NCBI GenBank assembly: GCA_032164295.1
Contig: JAJHTX010000006.1
Span: 62,001-126,000, forward strand
DNA length: 64,000 nt
Direction: 5' to 3'
From: Inonotus obliquus
Taxonomy: Eukaryota; Basidiomycota; Agaricomycetes; Hymenochaetales; Hymenochaetaceae
In this document: in pieces, positions 30,588 to 40,677 of the stretch
How the letters are laid out: the number at the start of each line of letters is the position of its first letter
Numbering within the stretch: the first letter of the stretch is position 1
The notes under the pieces: generated by a model
The model's database searches: none
The model's input: the letters and a program-made list of their open reading frames with translations, nothing else
What the model was told of the DNA's origin: nothing
Program-made: the position numbers and the translations under genes

Positions 30588-30948
30588 ACCGGCAGGGCAA
30601 GAGGTGCAGAGGGAGGAGAAATAATAAAGAAAAATTTTCTTATTTTGCTTTTGGTGTGACAAGTCTAAGTCCACTAAAGTGAAACTTAAAGGAAATTTGC
30701 AAGAAGAAACAACAATTCGACTGGGAGTCAAGCTATCTCCCTTTACTTTCTTCAAATTACCCTCGAAGCACGCTCTCAAATCGAGCTCAGGATACGATTT
30801 CAGACTTCGAAAAGTCTTTCAACTGCATCAAGCACACGAATTTCGAAGGAAATACGAAGCAACATCGTCACTAATTTCGCACACGATCCTACGATCTCAT
30901 CGCAATTTCAACCCAATTGAGATCTTTTCCCTATCGAGTAAAGATCTT

Positions 30949-30961
30949 GGAGGGGGGCGAG
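30949..30961 (+). other. Polypurine tract
   Basis: GGAGGGGGGCGAG directly before the 3' LTR, the expected primer for plus-strand DNA synthesis. Confidence 0.7.
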
Positions 30962-32544
30962 TGAAAGGATTGTGCTGAAATTTTGATTCGATTAGGAACG
31001 TCGATCGAAACTACCCCGGATGGGACCGGTTAATTTCACTGGCCGGAGACGATCAGGATCGACAGCGAGAAGCGGAGAACACGCGAATCTAATACAATCC
31101 GAAGCCGACGATCAAGAAGCATCGGCTAGCAACGCTAATCCCGACGATCACACTAAACCTTCGCAAACGATGCAGCAAGTACAGCAACCTCCAACGGCTT
31201 GCTATAAATGCAGAAGAGTGCGACAGATCATCGAAGACCTACACAAGATAATACTACGGGAGGCAACGGGCATGTTGACATATCATGTGTCCAGCAAACG
31301 AGCAACAGCTTATCGAGAATATCACAATCCCCCGGAGGTCGTTCGAAATCGCACGAGGTCAACAATAGCAATGGATACGGCAATAGGCATGCAACCAAAG
31401 ACGCACTGGACAATAGTAGGAATCCACGATATATTAGCACTCGAGTGCCCAAGCACATTCGTGGAGATCAGTGCAGACTATGTTACGAACCGCCGCTCAC
31501 CGATAACAGCGGCATGGGTTGCAAACACACTCAGGGAACTATGGGCATACTGCAAAGCTATTCGACTACAAGGAGACCTATACCTAGGCTGGAGAATACC
31601 TTCGAACGATACTCGACGAAGTGTACGGCTACTCATCGCCATAGGCACATACGTTAAACCACCCTGGTTTCCCCACGATGATATCCGATGTCGAATCACA
31701 CTTAACGGCCCCGAACAAGAGTCCCGAGGCGACAAGCAAATCACAGCCTTCATAGCCCCAGATGCTATACAACGGAACCCCGACGGAATTCCTTAAATGC
31801 ACGAGCAACTGCGGACGAGCGAACTTTAACTACGGCGCAGCCATGCAAAACCAATGGCATACAAACACGCATTCAATGACTCATTCACTGACTCACTCTA
31901 TGCACAGGGCGCAGCACAAGGCCGACCCCGAGCATAGGTTTCAATTCAGTTCAAGTCAAGATGAGTCAACGCCGAGTCATCATTCTGCACAGGGCGCAGT
32001 CGATGAGTCAATCCGCAGCAGAACAATGGAATTACCAGACGAGTTTGGAAGCTAGAACAACGAATCAGATCGAGAGTAGGAACTACGGAGCGTAGGAAGT
32101 GGTCCGTCCACAACATGAGGAAAAGGTATAAATAGTTGTAGACTTAGACCGTAGCTCCCCATCTTTCTTTCGATCGTCTTGTACATCGAGTCCTCTTAGG
32201 CATCTAGCTTCTAATCTGAAGACCACCTAATCTGCTTAACCTCTCTTACTCTACGGCGTGGAACGATTGATTAGTCGTCCACCGACTAGAGAAGCTTGCG
32301 AACGGCAACCTACCTGTGTTTAGCTGGGTACTTGTCCTACTAGCCTGTCAACGAGGTTGAGGCCCGACTTGATCAGTTAAACGTGAGCGTCTGAGGCAAC
32401 GCTTAGTATACTTGGGAATCTGCCCTGCTTGTGAAAACCGAGTAGGCTCCGGAAACTCTTAGAAAAGCATTGCCGAACCCGTAACACTGGGGCCGTCCTA
32501 TTGTGGTTACTGTATAGTCCCGTAGGGCGAGCGTTTTTCTAACA
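30962..32544 (+). repeat. 3' LTR of the retrotransposon
   Basis: 1583 bp, near-identical to the 5' LTR, with a 258-codon frame intact at 31020-31796. It abuts a truncated reverse-orientation LTR. It is probably a recombinant with the opposed LTR at 40678-42259. Confidence 0.95.
31020..31796 (+). other. LTR ORF, intact second copy
   Basis: Same 258-codon frame as in the 5' LTR, with identical protein. Being in the 3' U3, this copy would be part of the genomic RNA. Confidence 0.4.
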
Positions 32545-33167
32545 GGTATAGGTCTCCTTGTAGTCGAATAGCTTTGCAGTATGCCCATAGTTCCCTGAGT
32601 GTGTTTGCAACCCATGCTGCTGTTATTGGTGAGCGGCGGTTCGTAACATAGTCTGCACTGATCTCCACGAATGTGCTTGGGCACTCGAGTGCTAATATGT
32701 CGTGGATTCCTACTATTGTCCAGTGCGTCTTTGGTTGCATGCCTATTGCCGTATCCATTGCTATTGTTGACCTCGTGCGATTTCGAACGACCTCCGGGGG
32801 ATTGTGGTATTCTCGATAAGCTGTTGCTCGTTCGCTGGACACATGATATGTCAACATGCCCGTTGCCTCCCGTAGTATTATCTTGTGTAGGTCTTCGATG
32901 ATCTGTCGCACTCTTCTGCATTTATAGCAAGCCGTTGGAGGTTGCTGTACTTGCTGCATCGTTTGCGAAGGTTTAGTGTGATCGTCGGGATTAGCGTTGC
33001 TAGCCGATGCTTCTTGATCGTCGGCTTCGGATTGTATTAGCCGTGCGTGTTCTTCGCTTCTCGCTGTCGATCCTGATTGTCTCCGGTCAGTGAAATTAAC
33101 CGGTCCCATCCGGGGTAGTTTCGATCGGCGTTCCTAATCGAATCAAAATTTCAGCACAATCCTTTCA
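32545..33167 (-). repeat. First part of an older, split LTR
   Basis: The first 623 bp of an LTR in reverse orientation, ending at the LTR start (33167). It begins with GGTAT (32545-32549), the complement of ATACC at 42260, where the rest of the same LTR continues. The outer flank ATACC (33168-33172) pairs with GGTAT at 43216-43220. The gap was made by a younger LTR insertion and then the inversion. Confidence 0.85.
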
Positions 33168-33946
33168 ATACCCAATATCTCAGGAAGTACACAGTTTATT
33201 CGAAATTTTTTCTATATGAATTGAAGAATTGAGTGAGAAAATAATGACCATGCTTTGTGCTGGTTGATTCTCCAAGTGGTCGTTGAATAAAGCAACTTGT
33301 ACTGCTCAGTTTGGCCGATGTAAATTGTCCTAATTAGGAAGAAAGAGATCACGTGCTGCTTCAGAAATGTGCTTGACTCACTTCAGATCAACTCAAACTG
33401 ACCAGGACTTGAAGCCAAAAAATCACAAAATTATCAATAAGGGCGTTAATTACATGTGAGAGTGTTTTTCATCAATATATAAAGATATATAGTCATGCAC
33501 TGAGTCGATATTGCTGCTCATTGATTTGGAGAGCCTGTAATTGTCCAATAGAATTAGCAGCAGTAACTGGATGTGCACAATCTTGATGGTCACAGATGAC
33601 ATTAACAACCTCATTCAGATCAAGGACACAAATAAGAGAGAAAGATGTTCTGTATTGTCTGTATTATTGGCTTTATAGTTGGTTGTGCAGCAAGGGATTC
33701 ATGCATCTAGTATATATGCAGGTCAAACTCAGCAATAAATTGAATACTTTCTATCTTTGTGACATGAGAGGCAATGTCATCTATATACATGAGCGAATGT
33801 CAAAGAAAAGCTAGCTTGGGAGTTGTAGATGTGAGGACAGAGGGGCGGTAAACGCAGATGGTCTTTCATAGCCATATATAGTAAGATTTGTAACTCCGAC
33901 TCAAAAAAAAATGGCACGCGCGGCAATAGGGGATTGCCAGTCACCA
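33168..33946 (-). mobile_element. Left part of a 1-kb TIR element (copy D), split
   Basis: Ends (read on the minus strand) with TGGTGACTGGCAAT, the terminal inverted repeat of the family. The rest of the element, with the opposite end ATTGCCAGTCATCA, is at 43216-43461. Both outer flanks carry the 7-bp duplication TGAGTTG (33947-33953 reversed, and 43462-43468). Together they make about 1.02 kb. No coding capacity seen. Confidence 0.8.
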
Positions 33947-34003
33947 CAACTCAGCCCTTCAGCAGTCACAACCACTATAACACGCATACGCGGGTCAGAG
34001 AAA

Positions 34004-35126
34004 ATGTCGTCCGAAGAAAGCGGCTGGCAGCTCACAGAATCGGATCCTGGAGTATTCACGTAGGCGAACTTTTTATTGGACCATGGCATCGCATGGAGCT
34101 AATTTGTTCTTCAGAGAGCTGTTACGAACGTTGGGCGTAAACCTTGCAGTGGATGATCTCTATTCGCTAGATGCTGACGCTCTTGGCTTCCTGCGACCAA
34201 TTCACGCGTTGATATTTCTTTTTAAATGGGTCTCAAATCAAGACGAGCGAGGTGGAGGTCAAGGAGCATATGACGACCTGTTCCTAGGGTTCTTCGCTCA
34301 TCAAGTCGTCAACAATGCATGCGCAACTCTAGCAGTGCTCAATGCTCTCCTCAACATCCCGGATATACAGATGGGCCCTGAACTAAGGGAACTACAGTCA
34401 TTTACGTTGGGTATGGACGCCCAGACACGGGGACTTGCGATCACAAGTTCGGAGTTCCTTCGTGAAGCTCATAACGCGCTGAGCCCGCCGAGTGCGATCA
34501 GCCTAGATGGGTTGAACCTACCCAAGACGACGGAGGAGGCATATCACTTTGTCGTGTATCTGCCTGTGTCGGGATCTGTGTATGAGCTAGATGGTCTCAA
34601 GCGAAGTCCGGTGACGCATGGTCCGTATTCTGAGGTTGGTGAAGGTTGGCTAGCGAAGGCCAGGGAAATTATTGAAGCCCGTATCGCAACTTATCCACCT
34701 GGATCGGTGCGTTCAAGCGAGCTTTCGTGGAATGATCAATATACCAACGTTATCCCACAGCTCGAATTTAACCTCATGGCAATCCACGAGGACAAGCTAC
34801 CTGAGTTAGAGGCCCAGCTACGGGCGGCACAAGCGTCCGGAAACGAATATATTATATCTGAACTGGCAGCTCGGATAGCTTCGGAGAATGAGAAGCGTAC
34901 TCGCTGGGCCGTGAGTAGTTTGTTCTCAAGCTCTGACTCGCGATTGACAACCTATCCTCAGTTCGAAAATAGCTTACGACGGCATAACCATGTTGGCCTC
35001 GTTCATGCGCTACTGCTCGCGCTTGCCAAGGCTGGCCGGTTAGAGCCAACTACTGAACAAGCGCGGACGAAAATGAAGGAGCGGATAGAGAAACGGCAAA
35101 GAGAAGGGAAGATGGAGGTTGAGTAA
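34004..35126 (+). CDS. Ubiquitin C-terminal hydrolase UCHL5/UCH37 homologue
   Basis: Predicted proteasome-associated deubiquitinase of peptidase family C12. Three exons (34004-34059, 34115-34910, 34962-35126) give 338 residues, close to the usual length. The N-terminus WQLTESDPGVFTELLRTLGV is typical. The catalytic set is present: Gln at 34302-34304, Cys at 34320-34322 in NNACAT, His at 34545-34547 in YHFV, Asp at 34590-34592 in ELDG. The C-terminal part after RTRWAFENSLRRHNHVGL is the ULD-like tail that binds the proteasome receptor Rpn13. The ORF is intact although the gene sits inside the inverted block. Its start is only about 50 bp from TIR element D, so its promoter has probably been altered. 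Confidence 0.92.
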
Positions 35127-35528
35127 TGCTGCTGGTCGATCCCCTACTACTCCAGATGTTCATCTGACTAGATGAATACATCATTCATGTGACCAACTAC
35201 GTTCGGTTCTCGTACCGACAGATGCTTAAGAGGTACCCGGAAGTCGAAGTTCGCTGATCACTAGTTTGGCAGGTACCCTTGAATTTCATGGTGCCAAGGA
35301 ACATCTAGTTCTGGCGGCATCTAAGAGTTGTCGCCTTTGTCCGATGACGAGTCACCATCAAAGACTGGTGCAAATAAGTCAAGAAGGTAGGCGGCGTCAT
35401 TCCGTATGTCGGGATAGTGCGCCATGATCGGTGGGAGCGGTTTCCGGTGGGAGCGGAACTACTCTAACAACAATAGGAAAATCGAGCTAAGGAGTCCATC
35501 GGCGTTACAGCAGGATGTTCGGCGCGAA
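35127..35528. other. Downstream of UCHL5
   Basis: Non-coding as far as I can see. Ends in GAA (35526-35528), the reverse of the TTC host duplication next to the CACTA-like element. Confidence 0.5.
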
Positions 35529-35999
35529 CACGGCGGGCAAAATAGGATATCAGCGGGGATCGTATTTTAAATATTTTTCGAGCATTTATTTTAAGTATCA
35601 GTAAGCATGCCGGCTGAGCCGATATTTAAAGTATCTTTCACGTGACGCAATTTTAAATATCGATAAGGATATCGGTCTAAGGTTATTTTAAATATCAGTC
35701 GGATTATAATATGTAAATCGATATTTTAAATATCACTTTACTGATATTTTAAATATAGGTCAAGATATCAAACTTGCCGAAATTTCAAATATAGATAAGG
35801 ATATCGTCAAAGTCAATATTCTAAATATCATTCAAAGACATATTGAGCGGACAATAAGTGGGCAATGGGAGGGCGACGAGAGGGCGACGGGCGGGCGACA
35901 GGCGGGCAATGAGCGGGCGACGAGTGGGCGATGAGAGGGCGACGGGCGGGCAATGAGCGGGTGCACAGTTGAAGCCTGTATGCAGTCAGTAAGGGCAAA
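35529..35999 (+). repeat. Second terminal inverted repeat of the CACTA-like element (copy 2)
   Basis: Same structure as 18084-18575: CACGGCGGGCAAAATA start, AT-rich palindromic units, G-rich units, and an inner end GAAGCCTGTATGCAGTCAGT then AAGGGCAAA. That inner end is also found, reversed, at 40638-40672. Before the inversion the two copies lay in opposite orientation. Confidence 0.65.
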
Positions 36000-36314
36000 T
36001 ACAGCATCAAGGTCCTATACCAAGTCGTAACTCAGTCCCATCAAAGAGTCTGTCAATAATGGACCGCTAGTACATGTATAAATGGCAATTGAGATTTCAA
36101 AGGGCGATGGCAGGGTGATGAGTGGGTGTGTAGATAGAGTGTAGGGAGTTGTCCAACATCTTCAATTCCATTCCATCATTACACACCTACATTAATACCA
36201 TACCACATAATGTACCCGATAGACTTCGAGGAACATAGAACCCTCGCCTTTCTCTACCTCGTGAAGCTAAGCAAACAGGATGCGATTCTCCTGTCCACCA
36301 TCACGAGCGCAAGG
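36000..36314. other. Interior of the CACTA-like element, unassigned
   Basis: Contains a short stretch (36105-36135) of the same G-rich unit type and otherwise nothing I recognise. It leads into the histidine-kinase fragment. Confidence 0.4.
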
Positions 36315-38235
36315 CGTTCAGGGCATTTGGGCAGACTTGACTCGCAATGTGAACGTAAGTGTTCTATTTGAAGAACCTATTTGCAACAATGGTACTCACC
36401 AGGGTCGCGCAGAAAATGGCAAGCAACCTCACTGACCAAGTGTGTTCGATTTTGAATGTCACGAAGGCTGTCACGCACGGAAACTTGTCTGAGGTTGTCG
36501 ATGTTGAAAGGATTGTGCTGAAATTTTGATTCGATTAGGAACGTCGATCGAAACTACCCCGGATGGGACCGGTTAATTTCACTGGCCGGCTACGATCAGG
36601 ATCGACAGCAAGAAGCGAGGAACACGCACGGCTAATACAATCCGAAGCCGACGATCAAGAAGCATCGGCTAGCAACGCTAATCCCGACGATCACACTAAA
36701 CCTTCGCAAACGATGCAGCAAGTACAGCAACCTCCAACGGCTTGCTATAAATGCAGAAGAGTGCGACAGATCATCGAAGACTTACACAAGATAATACTAC
36801 GGGAGGCAACGGGCATGTTGACATATCATGTGTCCAGCGAACGAGCAACAGCTTATCGAGAATACCACAATCCCCCGGAGGTCGTTCGAAATCGCACGAG
36901 GTCAACAATAGCAATGGATACGGCAATAGGCATGCAACCAAAGACGCACTGGACAATAGTAGGAATCCACGACATATTAGCACTCGAGTGCCCAAGCACA
37001 TTCGTGGAGATCAGTGCAGACTATGTTACGAACCGCCGCTCACCAATAACAGCGGCATGGGTTGCAAACACACTCAGGGAACTATGGGCATACTGCAAAG
37101 CTATTCGACTACAAGGAGACCTATACCTAGGCTGGAGAATACCTTCGAACGATACTCGATGAAGTGTACGGCTACTCATCGCCGTAGGCACCTATGTTAA
37201 ACCACCTTGGTTTCCCCACGATGATATCCGATGTCGAATCACACTTGACGGCCCCGAACGAGAGTCCTGAGGCGACAAGCAAATCACAGCCTTCATAGCC
37301 CCAGATGCTATACAACGGAACCCCGACGGAATTCCTTAAATGCACAAGCAACTGCGGACGAGCGAACTTTAACTACGGCGCAGCCATGCAAAACCAATGG
37401 CATATGAACATGCATTCAATGACTCACTCACTGACTCACTCTATGCACAGGGCACAGCACAAGGCCGACCCCAAGCATAGGTTTCAATTCAGTTCAAGTC
37501 AAGATGAGTCAACGCCGAGTCATCGCCTTGCACAGGGCGCAGTCGATGAGTCAATCCGCAGCAGAACAATAGGAATACCAGACGAGTTTGGAAGCTAGAA
37601 CAACGAATCAGATCGAGAGTAGGAACTACGGAGCGTAGGAAGTGGTCTGTCCACAACATGAGGAAAAGGTATAAATAGTTGTAGACTTAGACCGTAGCTC
37701 CCTATCTTTCTTTCGATCGTCTTGTACATCGAGTCCTCTTAGGCATCTAGCTTCTAATCTGAAGACCACCTAATCTGCTTAACCTCTCTTACTCTATGGC
37801 GTGGAACGATTGATTAGTCGCCCACCGACTAGGAAAGCTTACGAACGGCAGTCGATACTGTCCTACTAGTCTGTCAACGAGGTTGAGGCCCGACTTGATT
37901 AGTAAACGAGAGCGTCTGAGGCAACGCTTAGTATACTTGGGAATCTGCCCTGCTTGTGAAAACCGAGTAGGCTCCGGAAACTCTTAGAAAAGCATCGCCG
38001 AACCCGTAACACTGCGGACCGTCCTATTGTGGTTACTGTATAGTCCCTTTAGGGCGAGCGTTTTCTAACAGATGTAGATGTGCAGGGTGAATTGTTAGGA
38101 AACCGTGAACAGCATGGTTGCCCAAGTTTCACCACTTGCAAATGAAGTTGTTTGCGTGTCGATCGAAGTCGTTACTGAAGGTAGACTCGGTGGACAAGCT
38201 GTTGTCCCTGACGTGAAAGGGGTGTGAAGGTTGGT
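36315..38235 (+). pseudogene. Histidine kinase (Nik1-type, group III HAMP repeats) gene fragment, split by an LTR
   Basis: Pieces read GVQGIWADLTRNVN (about 36318-36355), then after an intron-like gap MASNLTDQVCSILNVTKAV (about 36417-36475) up to 36504. After the LTR, DVQGELL (38076 on) and then VAQVSPLANEVV...EVVTEGRLGGQAVVPDV (about 38112-38210). This is the repeated HAMP region of fungal Nik1/Os-1 osmosensing hybrid kinases. Damage: a deletion with frameshift after GELL, a stop where Trp is expected after PDVKGV, and a 1566-bp LTR inserted with a GATGT duplication. There is no kinase or receiver domain. It is a captured or relic fragment, not a gene. Confidence 0.75.
36505..38070 (+). repeat. 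Solo LTR inside the histidine-kinase fragment
   Basis: 1566 bp with perfect 5-bp flanking duplications GATGT (36500-36504, 38071-38075). The LTR ORF is cut by TGA after 199 codons. Several CpG sites have become TpG or CpA. Confidence 0.95.
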
Positions 38236-38239
38236 TGTA

Positions 38240-40545
38240 GGTCCGACTGTATCAATGAGTTCATGTAACATGTCAACGAGCCAACATATCCCGTCTCCTT
38301 TATCGGGTCAGAGCTACACGAAGGCATCAGAACCGTACTGTGCATGAAAGGGAAAACCAACTTTACAAAGTTGTGCCATAGCACTCCCGTTGGGTCCTCT
38401 AGGACATGCACAATAACGCCAACATCTGCCGTCTCATCTTCGATTGTGGGACGACTGTAACCCTCTTGTATAGTAGACAGCTTCCTCAACTTGCTGAAAC
38501 GTGTAAAACCCCAACTGTACTCCTCAGCAATGAAACGATGGTGGGCATCTAGGGATAGCATTGGTCATCAGTCTGATTTGGGTTGCGCCCCGACACGTGA
38601 AAAGTGATGACTATTCAGATGGTAGGGGAAGTGCAAGACGTATGTGAAAGGATTGTGCTGAAATTTTGATTCGATTAGGAACGCCGATCAAAACTACCCC
38701 GGATGGGACCGGTTAATTTCACTGGCCGGAGACGATCAGGATCAACAGCACGAAGTGAAGAACACGCACGGCTAATACAATCCGAAGCCGACGATCAAGA
38801 AGCATCGGCTAGCAACGCTAATCCCGACGATCACACTAAACCTTTGCAAACGATGCAGCAAGTACAGCAACCTCCAACGGCTTGCTATAAATGCAGAAGA
38901 GTGCGACAGATCATCGAAGACCTACACAAGATAATACTACGGGAGGCAACGGGCATGTTGACGTATCATGTGTCCAGCGAACGAGCAACAGCTTATCGAG
39001 AATATCACAATCCCCCGGAGGTCGTTCGAAATCGCACGAGGTCAACAATAGCAATGGATACGGCAATAGGCATGCAACCAAAGACACACTGGACAATAGT
39101 AGGAATCCACGACATATTAGCACTCGAGTGCCCAAGCACATTCGTGGAGATCAGTGCAGACTATGTTACGAACCGCCGCTCACCGATAACAGCAGCATGG
39201 GTTGCAAACACACTCAGGGAACTATGGGCATACTGCAAAGCTATTCGACTACAAGGAGACCTATACCTAGGCTGGAGAATACCTTTGAACGATACTCGAC
39301 GAAGTGTACGGCTACTCATCGCCATAGGCACCTACGTCAAACCACCTTGGTTTCCACACGATGATATCCGATGTCGAATCACACTTGACGGCCCCAAACA
39401 AGAGTCCCGAGGCGACAAGCAAATCACAGCCTTCATAGCCCCAGATGCTATACAATGGAACCCCGACGGAATTCCTTAAATGCACGAGCAACTGTGGACG
39501 AGCGAACTCTAACTACGGTGCAGCCATGCAAAACCAATGGCATACGAACATGCATTCAATGACTCACTCACTGACTCACTCTATGCACAGGGCACAGCAC
39601 AAGGCCGACCCCAAGCATAGGTTTCAATTCAGTTCAAGTCAAGATGAGTCAATGCCGAGTCAATCCACAGCAGAACAATAGGAATACCAGACGAGTTTGG
39701 AAGCTAGAACAATGAATCAGATCGAGAGTAGGAAATACGGAGCATAGGAAGTGGTCCGTCCACAACATGAGGAAAAGGTATAAATAGTTGTAGACTTAGA
39801 CCGTAGCTCCCCATCTTTCTTTCGATCATTTTGTCCATCGAGTCCTCTTAGGCATCTAGCTTCTAATCTGAAGACCACCTAATCTGCTTAACCTCTCTTA
39901 CTCTATGGCGTGGAACGATTGATTAGTCGCCCACCAACTAGGGAAGCTTACGAACGGCAGTCGACACTGTCCTACTAGTCTGTCAACGAGGTTAAGGCTC
40001 GACTTGATCAGTTAAACGAAAGCGTCTGAGGCAACACTTAGTATACTTGGGAATCTGCCCTGCTTGTGAAAACCGAGAAGGCTCCGGAAACTCTTAGAAA
40101 AGCATTGCCGAACCCGTAACCAACCGGACCATCCTATTGTGGTTACTGTATAGTCCCTTTAGGGCGAGCGTTTTCTAACAGTATGAGAAACGGTGTAGAT
40201 GGTAGGGTCGGTGGGATTTGAGATGACAAGAGCGAACTGAGCACGTCCCTGCCATCCCTCCAGTGCTCTCTTTGGATCGGCAAAGTACAGACACACGGAT
40301 ACGGAATCATTCGGTGGCACGTTTGAGTTACCGAAGAGATATAAAAGTATTCACCTAGTAAGACATTCAGGTACTGGTGAAAGGTAAGGACGTACCAACG
40401 ATGTCCCCCACACCCAAGCTCCAGACTGATGATCTTCTTTATTTCCTCCAATTTGTCAGCCTCCAATGGTAAATGGCGAAATCTTTAACTTCATGCCCTA
40501 GATCTGGCATGTTCTTCACTGCAAACACCGTATCTATAATTCAGA
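38240..40545 (-). pseudogene. USP7/Ubp15 deubiquitinase gene fragment (MATH plus start of catalytic domain), split by an LTR
   Basis: Minus-strand pieces, from 5' to 3', match the fungal Ubp15/USP7 family. MATH-domain start is EVKDFAIYHWRLTNWRK (about 40480) and CGGHRW. Then LLYLFGNSNVPPNDSVSV, FADPKRALEGWQGRAQFALV and NPTDPTIYTVSH (to about 40190). After the LTR come AHHRFIAEEYSWGFTRFS, RPTIEDETADVGV, LEDPTGVLWHNFV and KETGYVG, then TCYMNSLIQS (about 38260). Damage: a TGA where Arg is expected in the WRILL motif, loss of the residues before the catalytic Cys (LKNQGA region), truncation of the catalytic domain, and the LTR. It abuts the histidine-kinase fragment in the opposite orientation. 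Confidence 0.75.
38645..40180 (+). repeat. Solo LTR inside the USP7 fragment
   Basis: 1536 bp with perfect flanking duplications GTATG (38640-38644, 40181-40185). The 258-codon LTR frame is still open (38703-39479) despite many CpG-to-TpG changes. Confidence 0.95.
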
Positions 40546-40637
40546 ATGAACAAGTAAGTTTATCTGCGCATACAGGCTCGTCTCCATTGTAGCAACTAGA
40601 ACAGCAGCTCAATATCTCTCATGGACACAGGTTCATC

Positions 40638-40677
40638 TTTGCCCTTACTGACTGCATACAAGCTTCAACTGCACACC
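40638..40677 (-). repeat. Displaced inner end of CACTA-like repeat copy 1
   Basis: On the minus strand it reads GTGTGCAGTTGAAGC and on to AAGGGCAAA, matching 35960-35999. It is the continuation of 18084-18575. It starts with the retrotransposon's target duplication ACACC (40673-40677), the complement of GGTGT at 18571-18575. Confidence 0.8.

Larger units (their letters stand above)
18576..32544 (+). mobile_element. Full-length Ty3/gypsy chromodomain LTR retrotransposon, about 14 kb
   Basis: Two near-identical LTRs (18576-20157 and 30962-32544) with TG...CA ends flank 10.8 kb of internal DNA. The internal DNA has a self-priming PBS, a coiled-coil ORF, gag, pol (protease, RT, RNase H, integrase, chromodomain), two further ORFs and a G-rich polypurine tract. 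The 5' flank is GGTGT (18571-18575). The expected 3' duplication is not at 32545 but at 40673-40677, in reverse orientation, because of a later inversion between LTRs. I noticed only two LTR-LTR differences (near 32470 and one extra T near 32535), so insertion is recent. The 3' LTR is probably a recombinant, which weakens any age estimate. All internal ORFs are intact, so the element may be autonomous. Confidence 0.95.

Noticed and set aside
18084..35999. Helitron as the carrier of the histidine-kinase and USP7 fragments
   Set aside because: No TC start or CTRR hairpin end was seen. Paired inverted repeats and a 3-bp duplication fit a CACTA-like element better.
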